Part shown: in pieces, positions 17,653 through 27,900 of the stretch
Position numbering within the stretch: position 1 is the stretch's first letter
Layout: each line of letters opens with the position of its first letter
From: Flavobacterium anhuiense
GTDB lineage: Bacteria > Bacteroidota > Bacteroidia > Flavobacteriales > Flavobacteriaceae
Direction of reading: 5' to 3'
NCBI RefSeq assembly: GCF_004151235.1
Contig: NZ_JUIV01000017.1
Coordinates: 62,001 to 126,000, forward strand
Length of the DNA stretch: 64,000 nucleotides
The notes under the pieces: generated by a model
Told to the model about the DNA's origin: nothing
Database searches by the model: none
What the model saw: only the letters and a program-made list of their open reading frames with translations
Translations under genes and position numbers: made by a program

Positions 17653-20600
17653 ATGAAATTATTAACCCAAAAAAAGCCAAGAGATTTTCGGATTAACAAT
17701 TTATCCCGCAAAGAAATCGGAATAACAGTTCTCTCGTTATTAGTTTTTACATTTCAAGCTTCTGCAGCTTCTTCTATAAATATTTCAGACAAAACCAATA
17801 CTGCACTATTTTTCGAAAAAACTGTAAAAGGTACAGTAGTAGACCAAAATGGAATGCCTCTTCCGGGTGCCAATGTTGTTGTAAAAGGCTCTAAAAAAGG
17901 CGTTCAGACTGATGTAGACGGAAGTTTTGCCATTACAGTTCCTGACAATGCCACAAAATTGGTGATTACTTATATTGGTATGGAAGATCAAGAAGTAAGC
18001 ATTAGCAACGCTCCTCTAAAAATTGTCATGAAAGAAGCAGGACAAAAACTAGACGAGGTGGTGATTGGATACGGAAAATCGAAGAAAAAAGACCTTACAG
18101 GTTCTGTGAGTTCTCTTAGCAAAGACAATTTAAACTTAGGCGGAACGGTTGCCAATGTTGGACAAGCTCTTCAAGGACGCGCTTCTGGGGTACAAGTACA
18201 GCAAAACAGCTATGCACCAGGAACAAATCCGTCAGTAATAATTAGAGGAGGAAACTCAATCAATACTTCTAATGCTCCGTTATATGTTGTGGACGGATTC
18301 ATTACTAGCACAGGAGCTTCTATTAGTCCAAATGACATTGAAAACATTCAGATTCTTAAAGATGCCGCTTCTACTGCAATTTACGGTGCTCGTGGAGGAA
18401 ATGGGGTAATTTTGATTACAACTAAAAAAGGAAAAGCGGGAAAAATGAATGTTGAGGCGGAGATTTCTGATGGTTTTCAGAATATCATAAAAGAGCCTTC
18501 TTTAATGACTGGACAGCAATATGCCGATTATCAAAATGCTCTTAATGCTGAAAACGGACGACCTCCACTTTTCCCTTCAAGCTTTCCTGTTGCCAACACT
18601 AACTGGTTTGACGCCGCAACTCGTCCTGGAGAAGTGCTTAACAGAACACTTACTTTTAGCGGAAGCGACCAAACTTCAAAATTCTTTCTTTCTGGAAACT
18701 ATTTAAAACAAACTGGAGCTATCGTAAACACTGATTTTGAAAGATATAGTGTGAGAATGGGAGCAGAAAAGAAATTCAACGATAAGCTAAACATGGGAAT
18801 GAATGCTTATGGCGCTGTGGCTGAAGGAAATAATAGTGATTTTGGCGATAATATTTTATCTCCAATGTTCTCAATCCAGACTGCTCCACCGGCTATTCCA
18901 ATTTACAATGCAGATGGTTCGTATTACAAATTTCAAGGAAAAGATAATGCATTAGCACTTTTACTTGAACCAACAGACCATACAATCAACAGATTGGTAA
19001 ACGGAAATATGTTTTTGGATTATCAGATCATTAAAGGTTTAACATACCATTTTGGTGCTGGTGCTGAATGGCAAGAAAATATTCAAGGAAAATATACTCC
19101 AAGTACATTAGTAGCAGGAGCTGCGTTAAAAGGTTCTGGTTCTGAAGAAAATAAAACCTATTTCAGATGGAGCACGGAACAGTATTTGACGTATAAATTT
19201 GACATCAAAGAAGTACATTCGATTACTGCCATGATTGGTACTTCGAACCAAAAAGATACTTATGAAAGAGTAAGAGCGGCTGGTACAGGTTTCTCTAGCG
19301 ACTTGTTGACTTATTACAATCTGCAAGGTGCTTCAATTTATTTAAAACCTGAAACAGAAAAAACAGAAACGAAATTGACTTCTTATTTTGGAAGGTTAAA
19401 TTATGCTTTCAACGATAAATACTTAGCCACTTTCACTATTAGAAAAGACGGTTCTTCTCGTTTTGGACCAAACAATAGATTTGGTATTTTCCCTTCTGGG
19501 GCTGTTGCTTGGAAAATTTCTAACGAATCTTTTATGCAAAACGTAAAAGCAATTTCTGAACTTAAATTGAGAGCAAGTTACGGTATTACAGGTAGTGATG
19601 GTATTGGAGACTACTCTTACATGAGCCGCTTGTCTTCTTGGGGTGTTACTATTGCTCCAGATGAATTTGTTGCAGGAACAGAACCGGCCAACTTAGCTAA
19701 CCCAAATCTAAAATGGGAACAAACTGCTCAGACTGATATCGGTTTAGATTTAGGTCTATTTAATGACAAACTTTCAATTACATTCGATTACTATAAAAAA
19801 AGAACGACAGATGCCCTTTTAAATGTTCCTGTTGGAGGATGGTGGGGATTTGGCACTCAAAGAGTTAATGCGGGTGTTATTGACAACCAAGGTATTGAGC
19901 TAGGAATTAGCACTACAAATTTTAGAACTGATAAATTTACTTGGACTACCTCATTAAATGTTGCTTACAATAAACAAGAAGTGGTATCTCTTGCTGATAA
20001 TGTTAAAATCATTAGTACAAACACTTCTAACCCAAGCGGAACGGTTTCTGGACAAGAATTTACAAGATTGGAGCCTGGAAAAGAAATGGGAGTTTTATTT
20101 GGATATAAATATGCAGGAGTTATCAAAACGGGAGAAACTTATGCTCCTCAGCCATTATCTGCTCCTGGAGATCCTAAATATGTAGATGTTGATGGCGATG
20201 GTCAAATTACAGCAAAAGACAGAACCTATTTAGGGAATACTATTCCTCATTATGTAGCAGGTTTCAATAACGATTTTAAGTATAGAAATTTCGATATGAA
20301 TATCTTTTTCCAAGGCGCTTTTGATTATTCAGTTTACAATATGACTAAAATGGTTGGCGAGTCTTCTACAAGCACAGATGCGTTAAACCGATGGGTTGCT
20401 GGTAAAAACGAAAACACTGATATTCCTAGAGATGGTTATTACAAAAGCACTTACGGAAGTTATGTGAATTCTAAATTTGTTGAAGAAGCTTCTTACTTAC
20501 GTTTAAAAAATGTTTCTATCGGATATACAATTCCTGAAAGCGCATTAAAAACGGTGAAATTTATTGATAGCATCAGATTATATGCAATCGGACAAAATTT

Positions 20601-20739
20601 ATTGACGATTACAAATTATTCTGGAAATGATCCTGAGGTAAACGGACACTCTACGAACAATTTAGGTGGTGGTATCGATTTTAACTCATTCCCAGCTTCA
20701 AGAACTTTTATACTTGGAATTAAAGTAGCAATTCACTAG
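17653..20739 (+). CDS. susC: SusC-type TonB-dependent outer-membrane transporter
   Basis: Protein of 1028 residues that imports oligosaccharides through the outer membrane using TonB energy, with SusD as lid. The order is typical: signal peptide (about 1-40), a carboxypeptidase-D-like domain (57-130, VKGTVVDQNGMPLPGANVVV), a TonB-box-like stretch (LDEVVIGYG), a plug domain (about 145-270, with GGNSINTSNAPLYVVDGFI), then the beta-barrel ending FILGIKVAIH. Length is normal. It starts the rightward PUL arm, followed 36 bp later by susD. The substrate is unknown. Confidence 0.95.
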   Translation: MKLLTQKKPRDFRINNLSRKEIGITVLSLLVFTFQASAASSINISDKTNTALFFEKTVKGTVVDQNGMPLPGANVVVKGSKKGVQTDVDGSFAITVPDNATKLVITYIGMEDQEVSISNAPLKIVMKEAGQKLDEVVIGYGKSKKKDLTGSVSSLSKDNLNLGGTVANVGQALQGRASGVQVQQNSYAPGTNPSVIIRGGNSINTSNAPLYVVDGFITSTGASISPNDIENIQILKDAASTAIYGARGGNGVILITTKKGKAGKMNVEAEISDGFQNIIKEPSLMTGQQYADYQNALNAENGRPPLFPSSFPVANTNWFDAATRPGEVLNRTLTFSGSDQTSKFFLSGNYLKQTGAIVNTDFERYSVRMGAEKKFNDKLNMGMNAYGAVAEGNNSDFGDNILSPMFSIQTAPPAIPIYNADGSYYKFQGKDNALALLLEPTDHTINRLVNGNMFLDYQIIKGLTYHFGAGAEWQENIQGKYTPSTLVAGAALKGSGSEENKTYFRWSTEQYLTYKFDIKEVHSITAMIGTSNQKDTYERVRAAGTGFSSDLLTYYNLQGASIYLKPETEKTETKLTSYFGRLNYAFNDKYLATFTIRKDGSSRFGPNNRFGIFPSGAVAWKISNESFMQNVKAISELKLRASYGITGSDGIGDYSYMSRLSSWGVTIAPDEFVAGTEPANLANPNLKWEQTAQTDIGLDLGLFNDKLSITFDYYKKRTTDALLNVPVGGWWGFGTQRVNAGVIDNQGIELGISTTNFRTDKFTWTTSLNVAYNKQEVVSLADNVKIISTNTSNPSGTVSGQEFTRLEPGKEMGVLFGYKYAGVIKTGETYAPQPLSAPGDPKYVDVDGDGQITAKDRTYLGNTIPHYVAGFNNDFKYRNFDMNIFFQGAFDYSVYNMTKMVGESSTSTDALNRWVAGKNENTDIPRDGYYKSTYGSYVNSKFVEEASYLRLKNVSIGYTIPESALKTVKFIDSIRLYAIGQNLLTITNYSGNDPEVNGHSTNNLGGGIDFNSFPASRTFILGIKVAIH

Positions 20740-20775
20740 TCTAAAATGCTTTACAGTAACATTAAATTGATTAAA

Positions 20776-22287
20776 ATGAAAAAATATACAATCTTATTAC
20801 TTTTACTTGCCGCTGGAACACAAGTTTCTTGCAATCAGGATCTTGATCCCACGGTATATAGCAGCTTGACTAATACCAATGGGTATCAGACAAAATCGGA
20901 TGCTATTGCGGCTATCAATTCCATTTATGGAAGATTAAAAGGACCATCTGTAGGCGATAACTTTTCTTATTGGGCTACAAGACACTTTGCTTTAACTGAT
21001 ATTGCTACAGATTTAGGACACTGCCAATTTGGAGGAGATCCAGGGCAATTATCATTAGGCACTTGGAACTCAGCAAACGGTCTTTTGAAAGAAGACTGGA
21101 ACGCAATGTACAAATTGATTGCAAATGCCAATAATGCCATTTTCAACATTACCCCAATGGCTGGCATTACAGCCGCAGAAAAAGCACAATTTATCGCAGA
21201 AGCTAAATTCTTAAGATGTTCTGCTTACATGGATTTGACCGATTCTTGGGGACCAGTAATTCTAATTACTGAAGCTAACTTAGGAAACCCTGGGTATTTA
21301 GATCAAACTCCGCCTTCGTCTGTTGAAGAAATCGATGCTTTCATGATTAAAGAATTGACTGAAGCTGCTGATGTTCTTCCTGTTAATTACAAAAACAATG
21401 CTATTTATGGTACAAATGATGTAGGACGCGCTACAAAAGGTGCTGCACTTACATTATTAGCAAAATTATACTTGCGAAGCCACGATTGGCAAAAAGTAGT
21501 TACTTATACGCAAAAAGTAATGGATTTGCACGAATACAGCCTATATCCTTCTTACTTAGGTTTGTTTAAAGAAAGCAACAAATGGTGCAGCGAAAACATC
21601 TTTTCTTCTTTGAGTGACGCCAACACAAATGGAACGGAGTTATTAAACCACTTTGGCCCTGTTGATCACCCAGTTGTTCAAAACAGATGGCAGTATTATA
21701 CTGTAAACTGGGATTTCTACAACACTTTTGGTGATGAAGATGAGAGAAAACAATGCTTTTTTCCAGAATTTATGGGTACAGATGGATTATTGCACAAACA
21801 AGCTCCATACTTAGGCGCTCAACCACCAGCTGGAGAACTGTATATGCAAGACGTTTCTACAAAAAAATATGCTGATGATGAAACGACTACTTATTATGAT
21901 GGCCATAGTGTAAATATCCTTCGTTATGCTGATGTTTTGTTAAGTAGAGCTGAAGCCTTAAATGAAATCAGCGGGCCAACACAGGAAGCCATAGATCTTA
22001 TCAACCAAGTAAAAGGAAGATCACATGCAAAACTTCTGGTTTTATCAGATCATACTCAAACTAGTTTAAGAGATGCTATTTTACAAGAAAGAGGTTGGGA
22101 GCTTTTCTACGAAGGAAAACGCCGTTCTGACTTAATTAGAATGAACAAATATGATGTTTTGGTAAATGCATACCACCTTAGAGTTGGAGAAGCAGCTTTA
22201 ATAAAAATGCCGCAAAACAAATATTATACGTATCCACAAAGTCAGGTTGACCTTAATCCAAATTTAAGCAACGCCGACAGACAATAA
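20776..22287 (+). CDS. susD: SusD-type surface glycan-binding lipoprotein
   Basis: About 503 residues from the chosen ATG at 20776. A frame-consistent start 30 bp upstream would put ten polar residues before the lipoprotein signal, so the later start is better. The signal MKKYTILLLLLAAGTQVSC ends in the lipidated Cys. The rest is a RagB/SusD fold with TPR-like helices: KFLRCSAYMDLTDSWGPVIL, LTLLAKLYLRSHDWQKV, and the C-terminal ILQERGWELFYEGKRRSDLIR motif. It captures glycans at the cell surface and forms the lid of the SusC pore. Confidence 0.95.
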   Translation: MKKYTILLLLLAAGTQVSCNQDLDPTVYSSLTNTNGYQTKSDAIAAINSIYGRLKGPSVGDNFSYWATRHFALTDIATDLGHCQFGGDPGQLSLGTWNSANGLLKEDWNAMYKLIANANNAIFNITPMAGITAAEKAQFIAEAKFLRCSAYMDLTDSWGPVILITEANLGNPGYLDQTPPSSVEEIDAFMIKELTEAADVLPVNYKNNAIYGTNDVGRATKGAALTLLAKLYLRSHDWQKVVTYTQKVMDLHEYSLYPSYLGLFKESNKWCSENIFSSLSDANTNGTELLNHFGPVDHPVVQNRWQYYTVNWDFYNTFGDEDERKQCFFPEFMGTDGLLHKQAPYLGAQPPAGELYMQDVSTKKYADDETTTYYDGHSVNILRYADVLLSRAEALNEISGPTQEAIDLINQVKGRSHAKLLVLSDHTQTSLRDAILQERGWELFYEGKRRSDLIRMNKYDVLVNAYHLRVGEAALIKMPQNKYYTYPQSQVDLNPNLSNADRQ

Positions 22288-22295
22288 GAATATCC

Positions 22296-22335
22296 AATCA
22301 AGAATAGACAGTTAAATGTCTGTCTATTCTTGATT
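22296..22335 (+). other. Perfect 15-bp stem-loop after susD
   Basis: AATCAAGAATAGACA at 22296-22310 is the exact complement of 22321-22335, with a 10-base loop. What follows is ATTTATAAC, not a U run, so it is a weak terminator. It may be a partial terminator or an RNA-stabilising stem that keeps susCD transcripts more abundant than the downstream genes. Confidence 0.65.
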
Positions 22336-22384
22336 ATTTATAACAATAAAAGTACTTTTCTGTTTCACAAAAGAAGCTTTTCAG

Positions 22385-23791
22385 ATGATCAAAAAATTAA
22401 TATTAAAAGGAAGTTTTATTTTAGCGCTGCTTACTTTGGCGAGTTGTTCTAAAAACCAAATTATCTCCAATATCAATATTGGCACTCATGGCAACAACGA
22501 ATTGAAAATTCAGATCGATGTTACTACGAATGACCAAGCTCAGGTATATGCAGAATATTGGTCGGACAAAGAAGGAACTCAAAATAAAATGACCTCTCCT
22601 ATTTCAAAATCTGGTATTAAACATTCGTTGGTACTTTGCAACGTTACTCCAGAAACCAATTATAATTTTCAATTAATTACGGTTCAAGGAGGCGATAAAC
22701 AAACCAGCAAAGTTTATACTTTCAAATCTAGAAAACTTCCAGAATGGCTACAGAAACAATTTAAAGCCAATTGTCCGAAAGCAGAATTATTACCTGAAAA
22801 TTTCAAAAAAGGATTTTTGCTTTTAGCGAAAAGAGAAACTCCTGGAACTGCTTATATTGTTGATTATAAAGGAAATTTGAGATGGTATCATACGCTTGAA
22901 GGAACTGGGTTTAAAGTTACTCATTTTACAAAAGATCAAACAATCCTTTCTATTTTGGGTACAAATGACGAACCAACCAGCTACGGAAGCGAGATTCTTG
23001 AAATCAATCTTCAAGGCGATACTTTAACTCACATCAAAAAAGGTGACGGTGATTTAAAACAAGTCATTCACCATGAAATCATAAAAAAATCGGCTGACGA
23101 AATTGTCGCTTTAACTGTCGAGCAAAAAATAATCGATTTAACTTCTATTGGAGGAAAAAAGCAAGACACGATCAATGGTGACGGAATTATAATTTTAAAT
23201 AAAAAAGGAAAACAACTCTGGAAATGGAGTGTTTTTGATGACTTAGATCCATTTAAAGACAAAAATTTATTAAAGAACAAGAAAGACTGGACTCATGCCA
23301 ATAGTTTAAGCTACGATGCAGATGGAAATTTTTTAATCTCATTTTATAATAACGGCCAGATTTGGAAAATCAATTCGAAAACTGGAAAAGTAATCTGGAA
23401 ATTAGGAAAAGGCGGCACAATGAAAATGGCTCCAAACACTAATTTCTCTCAGGCACACGCCGCACACATCGATCAAGATGACAGTTTATTGTTTTTTGAC
23501 AATGGCGTAGATATCAAACAATCTTCTGTTTTTGCCTTAAAAGTAGACGAAAAAAGCAATTCAGTAAAACTGGATTTTCATATAAAATTACCAAAAGATA
23601 TTTACAACGATAGAATGGGAAGCGCTTATATGATTAACAAAGATGCCATATTAGTTTGCTGCTCAAAAAGACATATTACAGTTTTAACCAATAAAAAAGG
23701 TGTTTTATTATGGGCTTTAGAATCTGAAATTCCGCCATACAGAATCATCTTTATTCCTGAAGAAAAATTAAAACCTTTTCTTCTTAATTAA
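22385..23791 (+). CDS. Arylsulfotransferase (ASST)-like lipoprotein
   Basis: Protein of 468 residues with a lipoprotein signal (LLTLASC, lipid Cys near 22). After an N-terminal beta-sandwich of about 100 residues, the body is a beta-propeller with repeats such as GTAYIVDYKGNLRWYHTLEG and ISFYNNGQIWKINSKTGKVI, like aryl-sulfate sulfotransferases. The segments DWTHANSLSYDADGN and SQAHAAHID carry His residues where ASST enzymes keep catalytic His. ASSTs move sulfate between phenolic compounds, but many PUL homologues have unproven activity. It is 97 bp from susD and in the same direction. Family fair, reaction uncertain. Confidence 0.72.
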   Translation: MIKKLILKGSFILALLTLASCSKNQIISNINIGTHGNNELKIQIDVTTNDQAQVYAEYWSDKEGTQNKMTSPISKSGIKHSLVLCNVTPETNYNFQLITVQGGDKQTSKVYTFKSRKLPEWLQKQFKANCPKAELLPENFKKGFLLLAKRETPGTAYIVDYKGNLRWYHTLEGTGFKVTHFTKDQTILSILGTNDEPTSYGSEILEINLQGDTLTHIKKGDGDLKQVIHHEIIKKSADEIVALTVEQKIIDLTSIGGKKQDTINGDGIIILNKKGKQLWKWSVFDDLDPFKDKNLLKNKKDWTHANSLSYDADGNFLISFYNNGQIWKINSKTGKVIWKLGKGGTMKMAPNTNFSQAHAAHIDQDDSLLFFDNGVDIKQSSVFALKVDEKSNSVKLDFHIKLPKDIYNDRMGSAYMINKDAILVCCSKRHITVLTNKKGVLLWALESEIPPYRIIFIPEEKLKPFLLN

Positions 23792-23802
23792 AGAAATGAT
23801 TT

Positions 23803-23873
23803 CCTGCAAGGTTTTAAAAACCTTGTAGGTATAAATTTAGAAAAATACCTAACAGGTTTTAAAAACCTGTTAG
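23803..23873. repeat. Two 26-27-bp palindromes (CCTAACAGG family)
   Basis: A variant with CCTGCAAGG and CCTTGTAGG ends lies at 23803-23829, and a standard copy (CCTAACAGG ends) at 23848-23873. They fill the gap between two same-direction PUL genes. Confidence 0.8.
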
Positions 23874-23889
23874 AATAAAAATAATAGAC

Positions 23890-24891
23890 ATGAAAAAAAC
23901 AATTCTTATCGGACTTTTTTCAGCATTTTCAGTTGCTGTTTTCAATTCCTGCAACAAATCAAATTCTCAAACTTTAGCTTCAAAAACAATTGAAGAAAAA
24001 GAAGACGAAGAAGGCTATATTACAATTGATACTTCTGAGATTCCAGACGATCAATTTGGAGAATCGGTTCGCTATGGAAGAGAATTAATGATGAAAACGG
24101 CTTATTATATTGGTCCAAACGGAAAAAACGGACAATATTTGGGCAATAAAATGAACTGCACCAACTGCCATCAAGATGCAGGAACAAAACCTCATGCGTT
24201 CAATTTGATGTCTTCACACGATAATTATCCACAATATCGCGGGCGCGAAAACAAAGTTCTTACATTGGCAGAAAGAGTTAATAACTGCATTATGCGCCCG
24301 CATTCTGGAAAACCACTTCCGCTGGATAGTAAAGAAATGGTGGCGTTTTTATCTTATTTTAAATGGATTAGCAAATTTGTTCCAAAAGATGGTAATTTTA
24401 AAGGAGCTAAAAATTTAGAAATCGAATTTCCAGATGTTGCTGCAAGTCCAGAAAGAGGGAAAGTTTTATTTGCCGAAAACTGCGCAAGATGCCACGGAAA
24501 TAATGGTGAAGGTGTTTACAATGCCGACAAATCGGGTTACACCTATCCTCCACTTTGGGGCGAATATGGATATCAGCCAGGTTCAAGCATGCACCGCGTC
24601 ATTAAACAGGCGCAATGGCTAAAAAGCAATATGCCTTACGATAAAGTACTGCTTGGAAAACCATATCTTACAGACAAACAAGCGCTTGACATTGCAGCTT
24701 ATGTAAATGACGATTCACAGCATAAAAGACCAAACCCAAAAACGTTTGATTATCCAAATAAAATGGGCAAACCTATCGATTATGCACACAGTCCATTTCA
24801 AGATAATTTTTCGGAAGAGCAGCACAAATACGGACCTTACAAACCGATTATTGCTTACTGGAAAAAACAAGGATGGAAAGCCGTTTACTAA
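23890..24891 (+). CDS. Dihaem cytochrome c resembling thiosulfate dehydrogenase (TsdA)
   Basis: Lipoprotein of 333 residues (lipid Cys21 in FNSC). Haem 1 site is C90-x-x-C-H94 (MNCTNCHQDAGT) and haem 2 site is C198-x-x-C-H202 (NCARCHGNNGEG). The stretch KVLTLAERVNNCIMRPHSGK (122-141) contains Cys133, matching the Cys axial ligand of TsdA haem 1, and Met248 in LKSNMP fits the haem 2 ligand area. TsdA oxidises thiosulfate to tetrathionate or the reverse. Finding it inside a PUL, between an ASST-like gene and a glycoside hydrolase, is odd. It could take electrons from an unknown periplasmic oxidation. Fold and haem sites are sure; substrate is not. Confidence 0.85.
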   Translation: MKKTILIGLFSAFSVAVFNSCNKSNSQTLASKTIEEKEDEEGYITIDTSEIPDDQFGESVRYGRELMMKTAYYIGPNGKNGQYLGNKMNCTNCHQDAGTKPHAFNLMSSHDNYPQYRGRENKVLTLAERVNNCIMRPHSGKPLPLDSKEMVAFLSYFKWISKFVPKDGNFKGAKNLEIEFPDVAASPERGKVLFAENCARCHGNNGEGVYNADKSGYTYPPLWGEYGYQPGSSMHRVIKQAQWLKSNMPYDKVLLGKPYLTDKQALDIAAYVNDDSQHKRPNPKTFDYPNKMGKPIDYAHSPFQDNFSEEQHKYGPYKPIIAYWKKQGWKAVY

Positions 24892-24927
24892 ACTCAAAAT
24901 ATACTATTTAACTGATTATACAATACA

Positions 24928-27900
24928 ATGAAACTAAACCTAAACAACACAACGCTTTTAAACAGAATACTGATAATGTGTTTGATCACAATCAGCATTC
25001 CTCTAACTGCACAAATAAAATATTCAGACGGAAACGACAGCTGGAATCCGAATCAATTAGGAAATCACCGTGCTGTAATTGCCTTTTCTGGGGCTGGAAA
25101 TGTTGCTAAAACGACAATCGAATGGCGAAGAAGAGACACCAATCCAGAACTTAAAAAAATTATCGTTCAGGATGCGTCTGGAAAAGAAATTCAGAACATC
25201 AAAACCGAAAATATCAATAGAGAAAACGGTACTATTTTCTTTGAACCTATTTCAGGCAAAGGAACTTATTACGTTTATTATATGCCTTATGTTGATGAAG
25301 GAACTGCAAATTATCCAAAAGGAATTTATCAAAAACCTGAAGATAAAGCTAATACTGAATGGGTTTCTAAAATCAAAAGCAATTTTAAAGAAAATGCTGC
25401 TGTAACAGAAATCCAAAGTGTAAATGCTTTCAATAGTTTTTATCCGATGGAAGTGATTGCAACGGCATCTGAAACTTCAGCTATTGTGGCAAAAAACAGC
25501 GGAAATTCATTTTTAGTTTTCCCAGAAGATAGAGAACATTCAATCAAATTAAAATCAGATTTACCGCAAAGATGGATTCAGAAAGGCGTTCAAAACAGTT
25601 TTTCTGATACGGCAATGAAAGGGGAATATTTAGCTTTTCAATTAGGAGTTTACGCGCTTGAAGATTTAAAAAATGTAAAAGTATCTTTCACCAATTTAGT
25701 AAGCACAACTGGAGCGACAATAGAAGCGAAAGACATCAGCTGTATCAACACTGATGGAACTCGATATGACGGCACTCCTTTTACAAATACGGTTTCAGTT
25801 TCAAAAGGAAAAATTCAGGCTATGTGGTGCGGTATCGATGTTCCACAAACTGCTGCTGCTGGAACATACAACGGAAAAGCAACCGTAACGGCTGACGGAA
25901 AATCAAAAGAAATCAATCTTCAAATTATTGTTTCTAACGAAGTAACAAAAAATGGAGGCATTGACAGTCCTGAAAAAATGACGCGTTTAAAATGGTTGAA
26001 TTCGACATTAGCACAAGAAAATACAGTTATTGCGCCTTATACTCCATTAACAGTAAACAATTCTGAAATTGCTTTATTAGGAAGAAAACTAACTTTAGCT
26101 GCAAACGGATTCCCAGCGCAAATTCAGACGTTCTTTACGCCTGAAATGACTTCTGTTACAGCAAAAGCAAATGACATTTTAAGTTCTCCAATCGATTTTC
26201 ATTTTGTTGACGCTTCTGGAAAAGAAGTGCAATGGAAAAATAGCGGTGTAAAATTTACTAAAAAAGAAGCTGGAACGGTTTCTTGGGAAAATACTTCTAC
26301 ATCAAAATCAGTTCAAATGGATGTAAACGCTTCTGTTGAATTTGATGGTTTTGTACATTATACAGTAAAAGTTACCGCTCTTGAAGATGTTGCTTTTAAT
26401 GACATTAATTTCCAAATGCCGATGCAACCGACTTCTGCAAAATACATGATGGGATTAGGTCAAAAAGGTGGAGATCGTCCTGCAACTTTTGACTGGAAAT
26501 GGGATGTGGCTCATAAAAATCAAGATGGCGCTTGGATTGGTGCGGTAAACTCTGGATTGCAATTTTCATTGAGAGACGAAAAATACAGCCGTCCGTTAAA
26601 CACGAATTTCTATTTGCAAAAACCTTTACTATTGCCAACTTCTTGGGGCAACGAAAATAAAGGTGGAATTACGATTACGCCAAATCAAAAATCGGTTGTA
26701 GTAAATGCGTATAGCGGCGCTAGAACAATGAAAAAGGGAGATGTTTTATACTATAACTTCAACTTGTTAATTACACCATTCCATACAATAAATACCGATT
26801 TTCAATGGGATACTAAGTTTTACCACAAATACAGTCCGATCGATTCAATCGCAAAAACTGGTGCAACGGTAATCAATATTCATCATGCAAATGCAATCAA
26901 TCCGTATATCAATTATCCTTTTATCGAATTTAAAAAGATGAAAACGTATATCGATGAAGCACATGAAAAAGGATTAAAAGTAAAAATCTATAATACGGTT
27001 AGAGAGGTTTCTAACAAAGCTTATGAGACTTTCGCTTTAAGAAGTTTAGGTCACGAAATTTATTCTCCAGGAAAAGGAGGCGGATTCTCTTGGTTGCAAG
27101 AACACGTTGGAGACGATTATATCGCAGCTTGGTTTGTTCCTGAAATTAAAGATGCTGCAATCGTAAATAGCGGCATGAACCGTTGGCACAATTATTATGT
27201 GGAAGGAATGAATTGGCTGACTCAAAATGTTGGTATCGACGGAATTTATCTAGACGACGTTGCTTTTGACAGAATCACGATGAAACGTATCAAAAGAGTT
27301 TTGACTAAAGATGGTCATCCTGGAATTATCGATTTACATAGTGCGAACCAATACAACAAAAGTGACGGATTTAATAACAGTGCCAACTTGTACATGGAGC
27401 ACTTTCCATACATCAATAAATTATGGTTTGGAGAATATTTTGATTACCAAAAAAATCAGCCTGACTTTTTCTTGACTGAGGTAAGCGGAATTCCGTTTGG
27501 ATTAATGGGAGAAATGCTTCAAGATGGTGGAAATCCGTGGAGAGGAATGGTTTACGGAATGACAAACAGATTACCTTGGAGCGACGGTGCTGACCCAAGA
27601 AATATCTGGAAACTTTGGGATTCTTTCGGAATTAAAGGTTCTGAAATGATTGGATATTGGAGCGAAAACTGTCCAGTAAAAACAAACAACGATAAAGTTC
27701 TAGCAACAGTTTACAAAAAGAACGGAACAGCTTTAATTTCAATTGCAAGCTGGGCAGATGCTGATGTAAATGTGAAACTAAACATCGACTGGAAAAAACT
27801 AGGAATCAATCCTGCAAAAGCAACGATTACTGCTCCAGAAGTTACCAATTTCCAGCCTGCAAAAACGTTCACAACAAAAGACGAAATACCAGTTTCTAAA

